A stretch of 64,000 nucleotides of DNA from positions 62,001 to 126,000 of the forward strand of contig NZ_BSKJ01000013.1 of NCBI RefSeq assembly GCF_030159595.1, given 5' to 3'. Shown here piece after piece: positions 9,524 to 18,973 of the stretch; positions within the stretch are counted from its first letter, which is position 1, and the number at the start of each line of letters is the position of its first letter. The notes under the pieces are model-generated. The model searched no databases. It worked only from the letters and a program-made list of their open reading frames with translations, and had not been told where the DNA came from. The DNA is from Pseudomonas putida. GTDB lineage: Bacteria; Pseudomonadota; Gammaproteobacteria; Pseudomonadales; Pseudomonadaceae. Both the position numbers and the translations under genes were made by a program.

Positions 9524-10834
9524 ATGAATTATCTGTCTCCGGCAATGATTGACTCGCTATTCTCCGCTCAGAAGGCGTTCTTTGCTACACGAGCTACGGC
9601 TGATGTGGGCTTTCGCAAGCAATCGCTAGAGCGCCTAAAAGATGCAGTAGTCAATAATAAGGAGGCTCTTTATTCTGCACTTGCGGAGGATTTGGGTAAG
9701 CCCAAAGAGATAGTCGACTTGGCAGAGATCGGCGCAGTCTTGCACGAAATTGATTTTGCGCTTGCTCACCTTGATGAATGGGTAAAGCCGGTTTCGGTTC
9801 CGTCGCCCGAGATCATTGCGCCGTCTGAATGTTATGTAGTCCAAGAGCCGTTCGGTGTCACCTACATCATCGGCCCATTCAACTACCCGGTTAACCTGAC
9901 TCTCACCCCGCTGATCGGTGCAATCATTGGCGGCAATACTTGTATCATCAAACCATCTGAAACCACTCCGGAAACCTCTGCAGTAATCGAGAGAATCATT
10001 GGTGAGGCGTTTGCTCCTGAATATGTGACAGTTGTCCAGGGTGGCCGAGACGAAAATAGTCACTTGCTCAGCCTTCCTTTCGATTTCATTTTCTTCACCG
10101 GCAGCCCTAATGTAGGGAAGGTGGTTATGCAGGCTGCTGCTAAACACCTCACTCCAGTCGTTCTGGAGCTCGGTGGCAAGTGCCCACTAATTGTCCTGCC
10201 AGATGCAGATCTCGATCAGACGGTCGATCAATTAATGTTTGGTAAGTTCATCAATAGTGGTCAAACATGCATTGCGCCTGATTACCTCTATGTGCACGAC
10301 AGCGTCAAAGATTCACTTTTGGAGCGCCTTGTTGAGCGCGTGAAGAGCGATCTGCCTGAGGTAAACTCTACTGGCAAGCTCGTTACCGAGCGCCAGGTGC
10401 AGCGATTGGTCTCCCTTCTGGAAGCAACAGAAGGGCAGGTACTTGTAGGATCTCAGGCGGACGTAAGCAAGCGCGCCTTGAGTGCGACGGTTGTAGATGG
10501 AGTAGAGTGGAATGACCCTCTAATGTCCGAGGAACTTTTCGGCCCGATTCTGCCTGTTCTCGCATTCGATAGCGTTCAAACTGCTATTGATCAGGTCAAC
10601 AAGCACCATCCGAAGCCTTTAGCCGTTTATGTGTTTGGCAAGAATATGGATGTCGCCAAAGTTATCATCGACCAGATTCAGTCTGGTGATGCTCAGGTAA
10701 ACGGCGTGATGCTCCATGCGTTCTCACCATATCTCCCATTCGGGGGGATCGGAGCTTCTGGTATGGGCGAATACCATGGTCATTTCAGCTACCTGACCTT
10801 CACTCATAAAAAGTCCGTGCGGATTGTGCCGTAA
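9524..10834 (+). CDS. mdlD: NAD(P)-dependent benzaldehyde dehydrogenase
   Basis: This aldehyde dehydrogenase oxidises benzaldehyde to benzoate. The 436-residue length and the catalytic residues E215 ('LELGGK') and C249 ('NSGQTCI') match the P. putida enzyme. It is a short class-3-like ALDH without the usual ~490-residue length. A likely ribosome site AGAGG precedes the ATG at 9524. It completes the route mandelamide, mandelate, benzoylformate, benzaldehyde, benzoate; benzoate would then feed catechol and the beta-ketoadipate pathway, whose CoA transferase lies at the other end of the window. Confidence 0.96.
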   Translation: MNYLSPAMIDSLFSAQKAFFATRATADVGFRKQSLERLKDAVVNNKEALYSALAEDLGKPKEIVDLAEIGAVLHEIDFALAHLDEWVKPVSVPSPEIIAPSECYVVQEPFGVTYIIGPFNYPVNLTLTPLIGAIIGGNTCIIKPSETTPETSAVIERIIGEAFAPEYVTVVQGGRDENSHLLSLPFDFIFFTGSPNVGKVVMQAAAKHLTPVVLELGGKCPLIVLPDADLDQTVDQLMFGKFINSGQTCIAPDYLYVHDSVKDSLLERLVERVKSDLPEVNSTGKLVTERQVQRLVSLLEATEGQVLVGSQADVSKRALSATVVDGVEWNDPLMSEELFGPILPVLAFDSVQTAIDQVNKHHPKPLAVYVFGKNMDVAKVIIDQIQSGDAQVNGVMLHAFSPYLPFGGIGASGMGEYHGHFSYLTFTHKKSVRIVP

Positions 10835-10840
10835 CTATTG

Positions 10841-10875
10841 AAGCAAGGCGCGCTCCGGCGCGCTTCTTGCTGTTG
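10841..10875 (+). terminator. Terminator after mdlD
   Basis: A strong GC hairpin (GCAAGGCGCGC with a nearly complementary arm at 10858-10870) begins seven bases after the mdlD stop. The T tract is broken ('TTCTTGC'), so termination may be partial. Confidence 0.65.
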
Positions 10876-10937
10876 GGTGCCAAACCACGAGCACTGTCTG
10901 GCCGAGTTATTTCATCAACGAACGTCAGGGGGAAGAT

Positions 10938-11696
10938 ATGAGCATACGCAAAGAATTTCTCCCTGGGGGGCGGCAGGGTGAATCTAACGCTTGGAGTCGA
11001 GAGCAGCATGGATTGAAAACCAGTCTGTCTGCTGATGAGATAAACTGTAGCACATCAGATATAAAGTTTTTCGCTATAGTTAAGACTTTGCAAGGCGGCG
11101 TGGAAAGTCGCCGATTGACTCGGCATACTCCCGGAGAATTGTTCGATAAGCTGTCTGCTGACCTTTCAGTAGCTTTGGATTTGCTAAGTCTAAGCATGGG
11201 TAGTATTGATGCTGCCGCTATTTCCAAACTTCTGTACGTGCATGCAGTTAATCTGATCGAGTCGTTGATGATGTCAATACTGAGTAAGGCTGTTGCAAGT
11301 AGTCCAGGTTTACGGGGTGGCTTTGAAGAGAGATTCTTGGAGGGTGGATTATCTTCAGGATTGCATGAGGCGCAGCGAAAAATTTTATCGGGTGAGAGGG
11401 GGGTTTTAACGGATATAAACTCCGGTTTGGATTTGAAAGGCTTTCGCAATTTTGAATATTTGTTAATTGAGATCTTCGGTGGGCGACTTGAAGGGCTAAA
11501 TTTTGCTCTTATAGATCGAGTTTTCACCAAGCGTGACTATCTCCTTAATTGTGATGGGGTGAGTGTTGAAGGTCAATTAGTACAGCTTGCCGCTGAGGAG
11601 GTTGAACTCGTGATAGTCGCCCTTCGCGATTTTGCTGTAGATCTGAATGTCAGAATTTATCATTCATTGTTTGAACATGATTCCCCGGCTACTTGA
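10938..11696 (+). CDS. Hypothetical protein, HEPN-like
   Basis: I do not recognise this 252-residue protein with certainty. It is mostly helical, with no signal peptide or membrane segment. The region around residues 95-120 ('YVHAVNLIESLMMSILSKA') and the stretch near residue 200 ('KRDYLLNCDG') resemble the two halves of HEPN domains of the RiboL-PSP type, where the second half usually reads R-x4-6-H. Here the histidine position is asparagine, so an RNase active site is probably lost. A ribosome site GGGGGAAG precedes the ATG. It sits between mdlD and a chemoreceptor; a link to mandelate use is not evident. Confidence 0.6.
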   Translation: MSIRKEFLPGGRQGESNAWSREQHGLKTSLSADEINCSTSDIKFFAIVKTLQGGVESRRLTRHTPGELFDKLSADLSVALDLLSLSMGSIDAAAISKLLYVHAVNLIESLMMSILSKAVASSPGLRGGFEERFLEGGLSSGLHEAQRKILSGERGVLTDINSGLDLKGFRNFEYLLIEIFGGRLEGLNFALIDRVFTKRDYLLNCDGVSVEGQLVQLAAEEVELVIVALRDFAVDLNVRIYHSLFEHDSPAT

Positions 11697-11964
11697 ATTT
11701 CGCCAGCTGAACGTTCCACGTTTATTCGTCCTTCAGCGCTAGGGTAGGTTGGGTTTTGCCCCCAAAGAAACCGGATATACCTCTGCACGAAGCGGATAGT
11801 GGGCTCGAATGCCCTGACGATAATCTTCGCTGACCGTGAGTCTATGTGCGTGCAAGGCGACGGTGCTACTCGTCCATTGGGCCCCAAGCGAAGGCAGGGG
11901 CACCTAGATAATAATAATGAATCGAGCTCGACAGGCCTCAAGGCGTGCGGGCTGGGGAGCAAAT

Positions 11965-12861
11965 ATGTCGAAAATAACGCGGCGTCTATGGGCCGCTGCG
12001 ATCGTACAGGTCGGTGCGGCAATCGCGGGCGTAACAGCATTTTTTTTCCCTGAGTTTTTGATTCTCTGCCTATCACTCAATGCAATATCGTTGCTTGTAG
12101 CGGGTTGGCTATACCACTTTGCAAGGATCGAGAGGGTAGAGGTGCGTGTTGAGATACCCTACGAGGTGCATGTGCCGTGCACCCATACGGAAGAAAATCC
12201 ACGCAAGGCCGATCCACACGCTCTTGACCCTCAAGTGAAGCTTGATCTAAAGCAACTGAGCGTTGCGATTGCAGATACCGAGCGAGATATGGACTTCGCT
12301 AATCAGTTGGCTCGTGAGGCGGGTGTAAAAGTCAGCTCCAGCTCCGACAGCATTCAAAGCTCTGCCGTCATATTCAGAGAGCTCGACCAGTCGATGGTTC
12401 ATTGTGCCCAAGCCTTTAATGCGCTGGGTGGCCAATCCTTGGAGATCACAAGCTTAGTGGGCAGCATCCAGGACATCGCTCGCCAGACAAACCTCTTGGC
12501 TTTGAATGCAGCGATTGAAGCAGCAAGGGCGGGGGATCATGGCCGTGGCTTTGCTGTGGTGGCTGATGAGGTGCGTAACCTCTCAAAGCGTGTTGGTGAC
12601 TCCAGTGCGAAAATCCACCAGATTGCACAGAGCCTGGAGCAGACCGCCGGTGAGGCTCGTGGGGGAATAGATCAGCTTAGTATCTCAGCGCGGAATGGTC
12701 TTACTCAGTCAAGCGATGCTTTACGAGCTATGCAAGGGCTGCGTGATGCAGCTGAAGCTCGTATGGAGATCGTCGAGAAGATCATGTCTAGGCTCGCAGG
12801 ATTGCGCGAGATAGCCAAAAGGGTAGAGTCGACGTTGCCTCGCGATGCCGCATTGACTTGA
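11965..12861 (+). CDS. Methyl-accepting chemotaxis protein lacking a periplasmic sensor domain
   Basis: This is a short chemoreceptor of 298 residues. Two adjacent hydrophobic segments lie near residues 10-50 with almost no periplasmic loop between them, then a linker and a signalling domain whose conserved tip reads 'IARQTNLLALNAAIEAARAG' followed by 'GRGFAVVADEVRNLSKR'. The ATG at 11965 follows GGGGAG; the frame is also open from 11917. With no ligand-binding domain it probably senses an internal or membrane signal, for example energy state or a transport/metabolic partner. Its place beside mdl genes suggests taxis linked to mandelate metabolism, which is inference. Confidence 0.85.
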   Translation: MSKITRRLWAAAIVQVGAAIAGVTAFFFPEFLILCLSLNAISLLVAGWLYHFARIERVEVRVEIPYEVHVPCTHTEENPRKADPHALDPQVKLDLKQLSVAIADTERDMDFANQLAREAGVKVSSSSDSIQSSAVIFRELDQSMVHCAQAFNALGGQSLEITSLVGSIQDIARQTNLLALNAAIEAARAGDHGRGFAVVADEVRNLSKRVGDSSAKIHQIAQSLEQTAGEARGGIDQLSISARNGLTQSSDALRAMQGLRDAAEARMEIVEKIMSRLAGLREIAKRVESTLPRDAALT

Positions 12862-12908
12862 GCTATTTTTCAGGAGGTTGACTCTCGAAGTAAGGTGGCA
12901 TGACTTCA

Positions 12909-12935
12909 AGAAAACCCCGTTTTCGGGGTTTTTAT
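12909..12935 (+). terminator. Terminator after the chemoreceptor
   Basis: The hairpin AAAACCCC/GGGGTTTT at 12911-12931 with a short loop and a T run is a canonical intrinsic terminator about 50 bases after the stop. Confidence 0.85.
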
Positions 12936-13100
12936 AGCTTATGGTCAATGCTTCACTCGCTCAAGAGTGCCTGACCCACAGCTTGGGTGCCGTAGCCAAT
13001 GACTGTGGTGGGCCGCTTGTTCTGTGGCATTACGCGTTCGAGCGCAGCCTGAATTCCGCTGGCCACGATTACGCGACGATCTCTATTCAGGTACCTGGTG

Positions 13101-13991
13101 TCAGAACCTCATCCGAATCCAGTTGTAGAGATTTAGCCCCTCACGCGATAGCTCACCGTCGGTGCGACGGCATAAGTAGTATGCGCGCCCATCGTCTAAT
13201 GCGTAATCAAAGAGCTTTACGAGCTCCCCGCTATCTCGTGCATCTGCTATCAGTGGTTCTCGCAGCAAAGCACAACCTAACCCCTGCAGTGCTGCCGCCA
13301 TGGTTAGCTGTCCATCCTCAAACAATAGGCCTTGTAGCGCAGCCGGATGACGTACCTCGTTCACTTGAAGCCACTGTGACCACGTACTTCGTTCCTCATC
13401 ATGAAGCAAGGGGACACGAGAAAGTGCTTGCGGGTCATCCAGTGGCCCGTAGCGCTTGATCAGCGAAGGGGTTGCCCAGGCTGTCACAGCTCCGGGAATG
13501 AGTGGCTCACTGTGGTAGCCCGACCAGTGACCTGTCCCGAAGCGAATGGAAATATCAGCTGCGTCGCTGGGGTAGCTGCGGTGGTTGGCATAAGTGACGT
13601 TGACGTCTACACCCGGATTGTCATTCAGGAAGTCATTCAGGTGAGGAATGAACAGGTTCAGGCCGAAGGTGGGAATCAGGCTAATCGTCACCTGCCGCAT
13701 GGCACTCTGTTCTCGGACATGATCTGTGGCGCTGCGCAACACCGCAAATGCCGAGCGGATGGCTCGGTAATACTCTCGCCCGTGCTCAGTGAGGATCAGA
13801 TTGCGCCCATGGCGCACGGTCAGTGCCTGCCCCAGAAACTCTTCCAGCAGATGCAGCTGATGGCTGATCGCGGAAGCTGACACATTCAGTTCGCGCGCGG
13901 CGGCTGTCACTCCCCCGTGCCTGGCAAACGCTTCGAAAGTCCTAACGGCTCTGAGAGGAGGATCACTGGCTAATTGTTCTAATAAATTCAT
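13101..13991 (-). CDS. LysR-family regulator (GcvA-like)
   Basis: This 296-residue regulator has an N-terminal winged helix ('GGVTAAARELNVSASAISHQ' at about residues 26-45) and a C-terminal periplasmic-binding-like effector domain. The form 'PPLRAVRTFEAFARH' at the start is typical of the GcvA subgroup. It is divergent from the Liv-type transporter operon at 14161 and is its likely regulator, with binding sites in the 169-bp gap. The effector is unknown; by context it may be the substrate of the ATC-hydrolase-family enzyme. Confidence 0.9.
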   Translation of the reverse strand: MNLLEQLASDPPLRAVRTFEAFARHGGVTAAARELNVSASAISHQLHLLEEFLGQALTVRHGRNLILTEHGREYYRAIRSAFAVLRSATDHVREQSAMRQVTISLIPTFGLNLFIPHLNDFLNDNPGVDVNVTYANHRSYPSDAADISIRFGTGHWSGYHSEPLIPGAVTAWATPSLIKRYGPLDDPQALSRVPLLHDEERSTWSQWLQVNEVRHPAALQGLLFEDGQLTMAAALQGLGCALLREPLIADARDSGELVKLFDYALDDGRAYYLCRRTDGELSREGLNLYNWIRMRF

Positions 13992-14160
13992 GTGTTGAGT
14001 TCATTTTGAGTATTTTTGCTAGGAAAACGCAGTTTAAAGCCTAAATCAAGCGTTTGTTGTCGACTTATAAGGATATGAAATTAAGATATTTGATAAAATT
14101 AGAATAATTTCATAAGGTTCGCGGCCTGCCATTTCTCATCTGTCCAGGTCTGCTAGCGTC
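13992..14160. promoter_or_regulatory. Divergent promoter region, LysR gene / liv operon
   Basis: This 169-bp gap between divergent genes is locally A+T rich (14000-14115). It should contain the operon promoter and LysR sites. I could not fix a single T-N11-A box with confidence. Confidence 0.45.
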
Positions 14161-15111
14161 ATGGAACTCCTCATTCAACAACTGCTCAACGGCATGCTGT
14201 CGGGCAGCCTGTATGCGCTGATAGCCCTGGGATACACCATGGTCTATGGCATCCTGCGCATCATCAATTTTGCCCATGGCGATGTACTGATGGTCGGTAC
14301 GCTGATCGGACTGTCGGCTATTCATGGTTTGCAAGCAGCATTCCCCTCTCTGCCCCTCGAAGGGGTTCTGCTAGGTGCGATTGTCATCGCGATGGCCGGC
14401 AGTGGCCTGCTTGCGTTACTCATCGAGCGCATCGCTTACCGTCGGCTGCGAAACGCGCCACGTCTGGCTCCGCTTATCAGTGGTATTGGTGTCTCATTGC
14501 TGCTGCAGACGCTCGCGATGTTGGTATGGAGTCGCAATCCACAAGTCTTCCCTCAGCTCTTGCCGATGACACCAATCGAGCTGACTGCTGGCGATGCTAC
14601 TCACGCCCCTGCGATTACCAACGCTACTGCACTGGCTACCATCGCCGTCGCCTTCCTGGTCATGATTGGTTTGCTGTTACTGGTTAACCGTACGCGATTG
14701 GGAAGGGCGATGCGGGCCGTTTCCGAGAACCCTCAGGTTGCAAGTCTTATGGGCATCAACCCGAATGCGGTGGTTGCCATGACGTTCGCCATCGGTGGCG
14801 CGCTGGCAGCCTTGGCCGGCGTGATGATGGCCAGTAACTACGGGAGCGCTCATTTCTACATGGGTTTCTTGCCTGGTCTCAAAGCTTTCACTGCAGCGGT
14901 ACTCGGTGGAATTGGCAACCTTCAGGGGGCCATGCTGGGTGGGCTGCTTTTAGGCCTGATTGAGGCTTTGGGTACTGGTTACCTTGGGGAATGGACTAAC
15001 GGCGTCTTTGGCAGCAATTACCAAGATGTCTTCGCGTTCCTCGTGTTGATTGCCGTCTTGGTTCTTCGTCCTTCGGGTCTGCTCGGTGAGCGATTGGCGG
15101 TGCGCGCATGA
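14161..15111 (+). CDS. livH: Branched-chain-type ABC transporter permease LivH
   Basis: This inner-membrane permease of 316 residues belongs to the LivH family, with about eight hydrophobic segments. Diagnostic stretches are 'GYTMVYGILRIINFAHGD' near residue 25 and 'GGIGNLQGAMLGGLLLGLIE' near residue 255. It is the first gene of a tightly packed operon with livM, livG, livF and the binding-protein gene. The Liv family carries amino acids, amides, urea and related compounds, so the substrate must be judged from the downstream enzymes. Confidence 0.93.
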   Translation: MELLIQQLLNGMLSGSLYALIALGYTMVYGILRIINFAHGDVLMVGTLIGLSAIHGLQAAFPSLPLEGVLLGAIVIAMAGSGLLALLIERIAYRRLRNAPRLAPLISGIGVSLLLQTLAMLVWSRNPQVFPQLLPMTPIELTAGDATHAPAITNATALATIAVAFLVMIGLLLLVNRTRLGRAMRAVSENPQVASLMGINPNAVVAMTFAIGGALAALAGVMMASNYGSAHFYMGFLPGLKAFTAAVLGGIGNLQGAMLGGLLLGLIEALGTGYLGEWTNGVFGSNYQDVFAFLVLIAVLVLRPSGLLGERLAVRA

Positions 15112-16208
15112 GCCTGGCGATCACATTTACTCAACCTGTCATCCGGGCCCGTTTCGGTGTCGCGTTGTTCGCGATTGCGGTGCTTACAGCTCCCTGGGTG
15201 GTCGGTCACGCGGGCGGCAATGCCTGGGTTCGTATGCTTGATTTTGCACTTCTGTACCTGATGCTTGCGCTGGGGCTGAACATCGTCGTCGGTTATGCCG
15301 GGTTGCTAGACCTAGGTTTCATCGCCTTCTACGCACTGGGTGCCTATCTCGCCGCTTTGCTCGCGTCGCCGCATTTGCTTACGCAATTCCCAGCCTTGGC
15401 TGCGTTACTACCTTCGGGGCTTCATGCGTCGATATGGGTAGTGGTGCCGCTGGCAGCCTTATTGGCCGCCGGACTTGGGATGCTGCTGGGTGCTCCGACA
15501 CTGAGACTGCGTGGTGACTATCTCGCAATCGTCACGCTCGGGTTTGGCGAGATCATTCGCATCATCATGCGAAACCTTGATCGCCCGGTAAACATTACGA
15601 ATGGCTCCAAAGGCATCGCTTCGGTCGACCCGGTTCATCTGTTTGGGTTCAACCTAGCGCGTACTCACGAGGTGTTCGGTCTCAAGGTGACCTCGGTTTA
15701 CCTCTACTACTACCTTTTCGCTGCTCTGGCTGTGCTGATTCTCTTGGCGTGCCTGCGTCTGCAGCATTCCCGCATTGGTCGAGCATGGATGGCGATCCGG
15801 GATGATGAAGACGCAGCTGAGGCCATGGGCTTGGACACGCGCAAGTTGAAACTTCTCGCGTTCGCAATTGGCGCCAGTTTCGGAGGGGTCGCAGGGGCCA
15901 TGTTCGCTTCCTTCCAAGGTTTCGTCTCACCAGAATCGTTCACCCTTAACGAGTCTATCGCCGTGCTCGCCATGGTTGTGTTGGGGGGGATGGGGCATAT
16001 CCCGGGGGTCGTGCTGGGCTGTCTGTTGCTAGCAGCATTACCGGAGGTTTTGCGGGCCAGCATGGGAAGCCTGCAGCAGTGGCTGTTTGGTCAGGTGCTG
16101 GTCGATCCCGAGATCGTCCGTCAGTTGTTTTACGGCTTGGCCTTGATTCTGGTGATGCTATATCGCCCCGCTGGCTTATGGCCTGCCCAGAAGGAGATTC
16201 AGCGATGA
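15108..16208 (+). CDS. livM: Branched-chain-type ABC transporter permease LivM
   Basis: This is the second permease, 366 residues, with the LivM signature 'LNIVVGYAGLLDLGFIAFYA' near residue 65 and 'RLRGDYLAIVTLGFGEIIRI' near residue 150. It pairs with LivH to form the membrane channel. The start overlaps the livH stop by four bases, so translation is coupled. Confidence 0.93.
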   Translation: MSLAITFTQPVIRARFGVALFAIAVLTAPWVVGHAGGNAWVRMLDFALLYLMLALGLNIVVGYAGLLDLGFIAFYALGAYLAALLASPHLLTQFPALAALLPSGLHASIWVVVPLAALLAAGLGMLLGAPTLRLRGDYLAIVTLGFGEIIRIIMRNLDRPVNITNGSKGIASVDPVHLFGFNLARTHEVFGLKVTSVYLYYYLFAALAVLILLACLRLQHSRIGRAWMAIRDDEDAAEAMGLDTRKLKLLAFAIGASFGGVAGAMFASFQGFVSPESFTLNESIAVLAMVVLGGMGHIPGVVLGCLLLAALPEVLRASMGSLQQWLFGQVLVDPEIVRQLFYGLALILVMLYRPAGLWPAQKEIQR

Positions 16209-16978
16209 CTGGCCAACTGTTGAAGGCTGAAGGTGTGGTCAAGCGTTTCGGTGGTGTACATGCCCTTGATGACGTGAGCCTGTATCTCGAACCAGGCGAG
16301 GTGCACGGACTGATTGGGCCAAATGGTGCAGGCAAAACCACATTCTTTAATGTCATGACTGGCCTTTACCAAGCTGACGCCGGCACTTTCAGCCTGGATG
16401 GTCAGCCCTACAAGCCTGATGCTGTGCATCGAGTAGCGCAGGTCGGTATTGCTCGAACCTTCCAAAACATCCGCCTATTTGGAAGCATGACAGCACTAGA
16501 GAACGTCATGGTCGGTCGTCACATACGTACCTCTAATGGCGTTTGGGCTGCCTTGAGTCGGAATCGACGGGCTCGTGAAGAAGAGCAGCATAGCCGTGAC
16601 ACTGCCCTCCATCTGTTGAGCTACGTCGGTATCAGCGAGCTCGCAAATCGACGCGCAGACACGTTGTCCTACGGACATCAACGGCGTCTGGAAATCGCCA
16701 GAGCCCTCGCCACCGAGCCTAGGGTACTTGCGTTGGATGAACCAGCAGCAGGCATGAACGCCGTCGAGAAACAGCAACTGCGAGCATTGCTCGATCGCAT
16801 TCGAGCTGATGGTCGTTCGCTGCTGCTTATCGAACATGACGTAAAGCTTGTGATGGGACTTTGCGACCGGCTCACCGTACTCGACCATGGGCGTGTGATC
16901 GCCCGTGGCACCCCGCAGCAGGTTCGACAGGATCGGGCTGTGATAGAAGCCTATCTTGGAGCGGGCGCTCATGAGTGA
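16205..16978 (+). CDS. livG: ABC transporter ATP-binding protein LivG
   Basis: This cytoplasmic ATPase subunit has 257 residues. It shows a Walker A motif 'GPNGAGKTT', the signature 'LSYGHQRRLEIARAL' (Y replaces the usual second residue, as in LivG) and a Walker B 'VLALDEPAAGMN'. I chose the ATG at 16205, which overlaps the livM stop; the frame is open further upstream inside livM, but that part is not conserved. Confidence 0.93.
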   Translation: MTGQLLKAEGVVKRFGGVHALDDVSLYLEPGEVHGLIGPNGAGKTTFFNVMTGLYQADAGTFSLDGQPYKPDAVHRVAQVGIARTFQNIRLFGSMTALENVMVGRHIRTSNGVWAALSRNRRAREEEQHSRDTALHLLSYVGISELANRRADTLSYGHQRRLEIARALATEPRVLALDEPAAGMNAVEKQQLRALLDRIRADGRSLLLIEHDVKLVMGLCDRLTVLDHGRVIARGTPQQVRQDRAVIEAYLGAGAHE

Positions 16979-17687
16979 ACCGTTGTTAGACATCCGTAAT
17001 CTCGGCGTGCAGTACGGCGCCATCCGCGCTGTCAAATCGCTCGACCTGTATGTAAATGCTGGCGAGCACGTGACGCTGATCGGGGCCAATGGAGCCGGAA
17101 AGACATCGACGTTGCGTGCCCTGACGGGACTGATTGCGGCGAGTGAAGGCGAGATCCTGTTCGCCGGGCGATCCCTTCAAGGCGTACCAGCACATCAACG
17201 AATCGCTCAAGGCTTAGTGATGGTGCCTGAGGGCCGAGGAGTATTCGCCCGCATGAGTGTTGAAGAGAACTTGCTCGCGGGGGCCTACCTTCGCAGTGAT
17301 CACGCGGCAGTGGCTGAGCAGGTCGAAGAGATTGTGGATTGGTTCCCTCATTTGAAACGTCGCTTTAAGCAGCCCGCTGGACTGCTGTCTGGTGGTGAGC
17401 AGCAAATGCTTGCCCTTGGCAGAGCGCTACTGTCGAAGCCACGCCTGTTGATACTGGACGAGCCCTCGATGGGGCTGGCACCGATCATGGTCGATCGTAT
17501 TTTCGAAGCCATTGCCGAGGTGTGCAAACGCGGTATCACGCTGCTGCTAGTTGAGCAGAATGCTCGCCTGGCCTTGCAGGTGACCGAGCGCGCCTACGTG
17601 CTCGACAGCGGTTTGATAACGCTCAGCGGGCAGTCACACGACCTTCTCGATGACCCAAAGGTACGCGCTGCGTACTTGGGTGATTGA
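16971..17687 (+). CDS. livF: ABC transporter ATP-binding protein LivF
   Basis: This is the second ATPase subunit, 238 residues, with Walker A 'GANGAGKTS', signature 'LSGGEQQMLALGRAL' and Walker B 'LLILDEPSMGLAP'. The ATG at 16971 overlaps the end of livG by eight bases, as is usual in this operon type. Confidence 0.93.
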   Translation: MSEPLLDIRNLGVQYGAIRAVKSLDLYVNAGEHVTLIGANGAGKTSTLRALTGLIAASEGEILFAGRSLQGVPAHQRIAQGLVMVPEGRGVFARMSVEENLLAGAYLRSDHAAVAEQVEEIVDWFPHLKRRFKQPAGLLSGGEQQMLALGRALLSKPRLLILDEPSMGLAPIMVDRIFEAIAEVCKRGITLLLVEQNARLALQVTERAYVLDSGLITLSGQSHDLLDDPKVRAAYLGD

Positions 17688-17765
17688 ACTCCAGCGCTAC
17701 CGGGCCACCGGCGTGTGTCTACCCGCCACGGCGACTCTTGCCGCCTAATACATAGGATCACATTC

Positions 17766-18911
17766 ATGTACATACCCTTCAAACGTGCCGCTCTGAGCAG
17801 CGTGGTGCTTGTCGCAATCGGCAGCATTAATGCCTATGCCGACCAGGAAGTCCTGATTGGTCTTGCAGCTCCGCTCACTGGCCCATCCGCCCGTATCGGC
17901 AAGGATCTGGAAAATGGTGCTCAGCTGGCCATTGATGCAGCCAATGCGCGCCATCCAAAAATTGCCGGCGAAGCCGTTACCTACAAGTTGATCGCGGAGG
18001 ATGACCAATCCGATCCCAAGACAGCAGTCAGCGTTGCGCAGCGTCTGGTCGACGCGGGCGTCGTCGGAGTGGTCGGCCATTGGAATACCGGTACAAGCAT
18101 TCCAGCCGCTCGGATCTACAACGAGGCAGGGATTGCCCAGGTCGCGCCGGTGGCAACCGGGCACGCCTACACGCAGCAGGGCTTTGACACCAGCTTCCGA
18201 ATCATGGGGCATGACGACGATGGCGGCCAAGTCGCTGGGCAATACGCTATCCAAACGCTCAAGGCACAAAAGATCGCCGTGATCGACGACCGCACAGCGT
18301 TTGGTCAGGGGCTTGCTGACCAGTTCATCAAGTCTGTCGAGGCGGATGGCAGCAAGGTCATCGCCCGGGAGTACGTTGACGACAAGACCGCAGACTTCAG
18401 TGCTGTGCTGACCAGCATTCGGGCCAAGAACCCCGACCTGATCTTTTTTGGTGGTGTCGATGCGCAAGCTGCGCCTTTGGCGCGACGCATGAACCAACTG
18501 GGCATCAAAGCCACCCTGATGGGCGCGGGCGGTTTTGTCAGCCAAACCTTCCTTACCCTTGCACAAAAAGAAGGAGAGGGTGTCACCGCGCTTGAGCCAG
18601 GTCTTGCGATCGACCAGATGCCAGGGGGCAGGGCCTTCGCCAAGGAGTATCAGGAACGCTTCAAAGCGCCCATCGAATTGCACGCGCCATTCGCCTATGA
18701 CGGCGTCGGTGTATTGATTGCAGCGTTGGAGAAAGCCGACTCCACAGATCCAGAACGCTATCTGCCAGCTCTCCGCGCGAGCGAATTTCAGGGGGTAACT
18801 GGCACCATTAGTTTCGATACCGAAGGCAACTTGAAAAACCCAACCTTCACCGTCTACCAGGTGAAGGATAACAAGTGGCAGCCCGTCAGCGTTGCTGGCG
18901 GCAAGCCCTGA
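17766..18911 (+). CDS. Liv-type periplasmic substrate-binding protein
   Basis: This is the periplasmic binding protein of the importer, 381 residues with a Sec signal peptide probably cut after 'INAYA'. The mature protein starts 'DQEVLIGLAAPLTGP', the typical Peripla_BP_6 opening. The ATG at 17766 gives a clean signal peptide; the frame is open from 17715. It is the fifth transporter gene and lies 78 bases after livF. The ligand is not evident from sequence; the next two genes suggest a cyclic or carbamoylated amino acid derivative. Confidence 0.92.
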   Translation: MYIPFKRAALSSVVLVAIGSINAYADQEVLIGLAAPLTGPSARIGKDLENGAQLAIDAANARHPKIAGEAVTYKLIAEDDQSDPKTAVSVAQRLVDAGVVGVVGHWNTGTSIPAARIYNEAGIAQVAPVATGHAYTQQGFDTSFRIMGHDDDGGQVAGQYAIQTLKAQKIAVIDDRTAFGQGLADQFIKSVEADGSKVIAREYVDDKTADFSAVLTSIRAKNPDLIFFGGVDAQAAPLARRMNQLGIKATLMGAGGFVSQTFLTLAQKEGEGVTALEPGLAIDQMPGGRAFAKEYQERFKAPIELHAPFAYDGVGVLIAALEKADSTDPERYLPALRASEFQGVTGTISFDTEGNLKNPTFTVYQVKDNKWQPVSVAGGKP

Positions 18912-18973
18912 CTGAAGCTTCAGCGGGTCTCTGCCAGCAGAGCCCGCTAGCACCGTGATTAGAGGATGAAACC

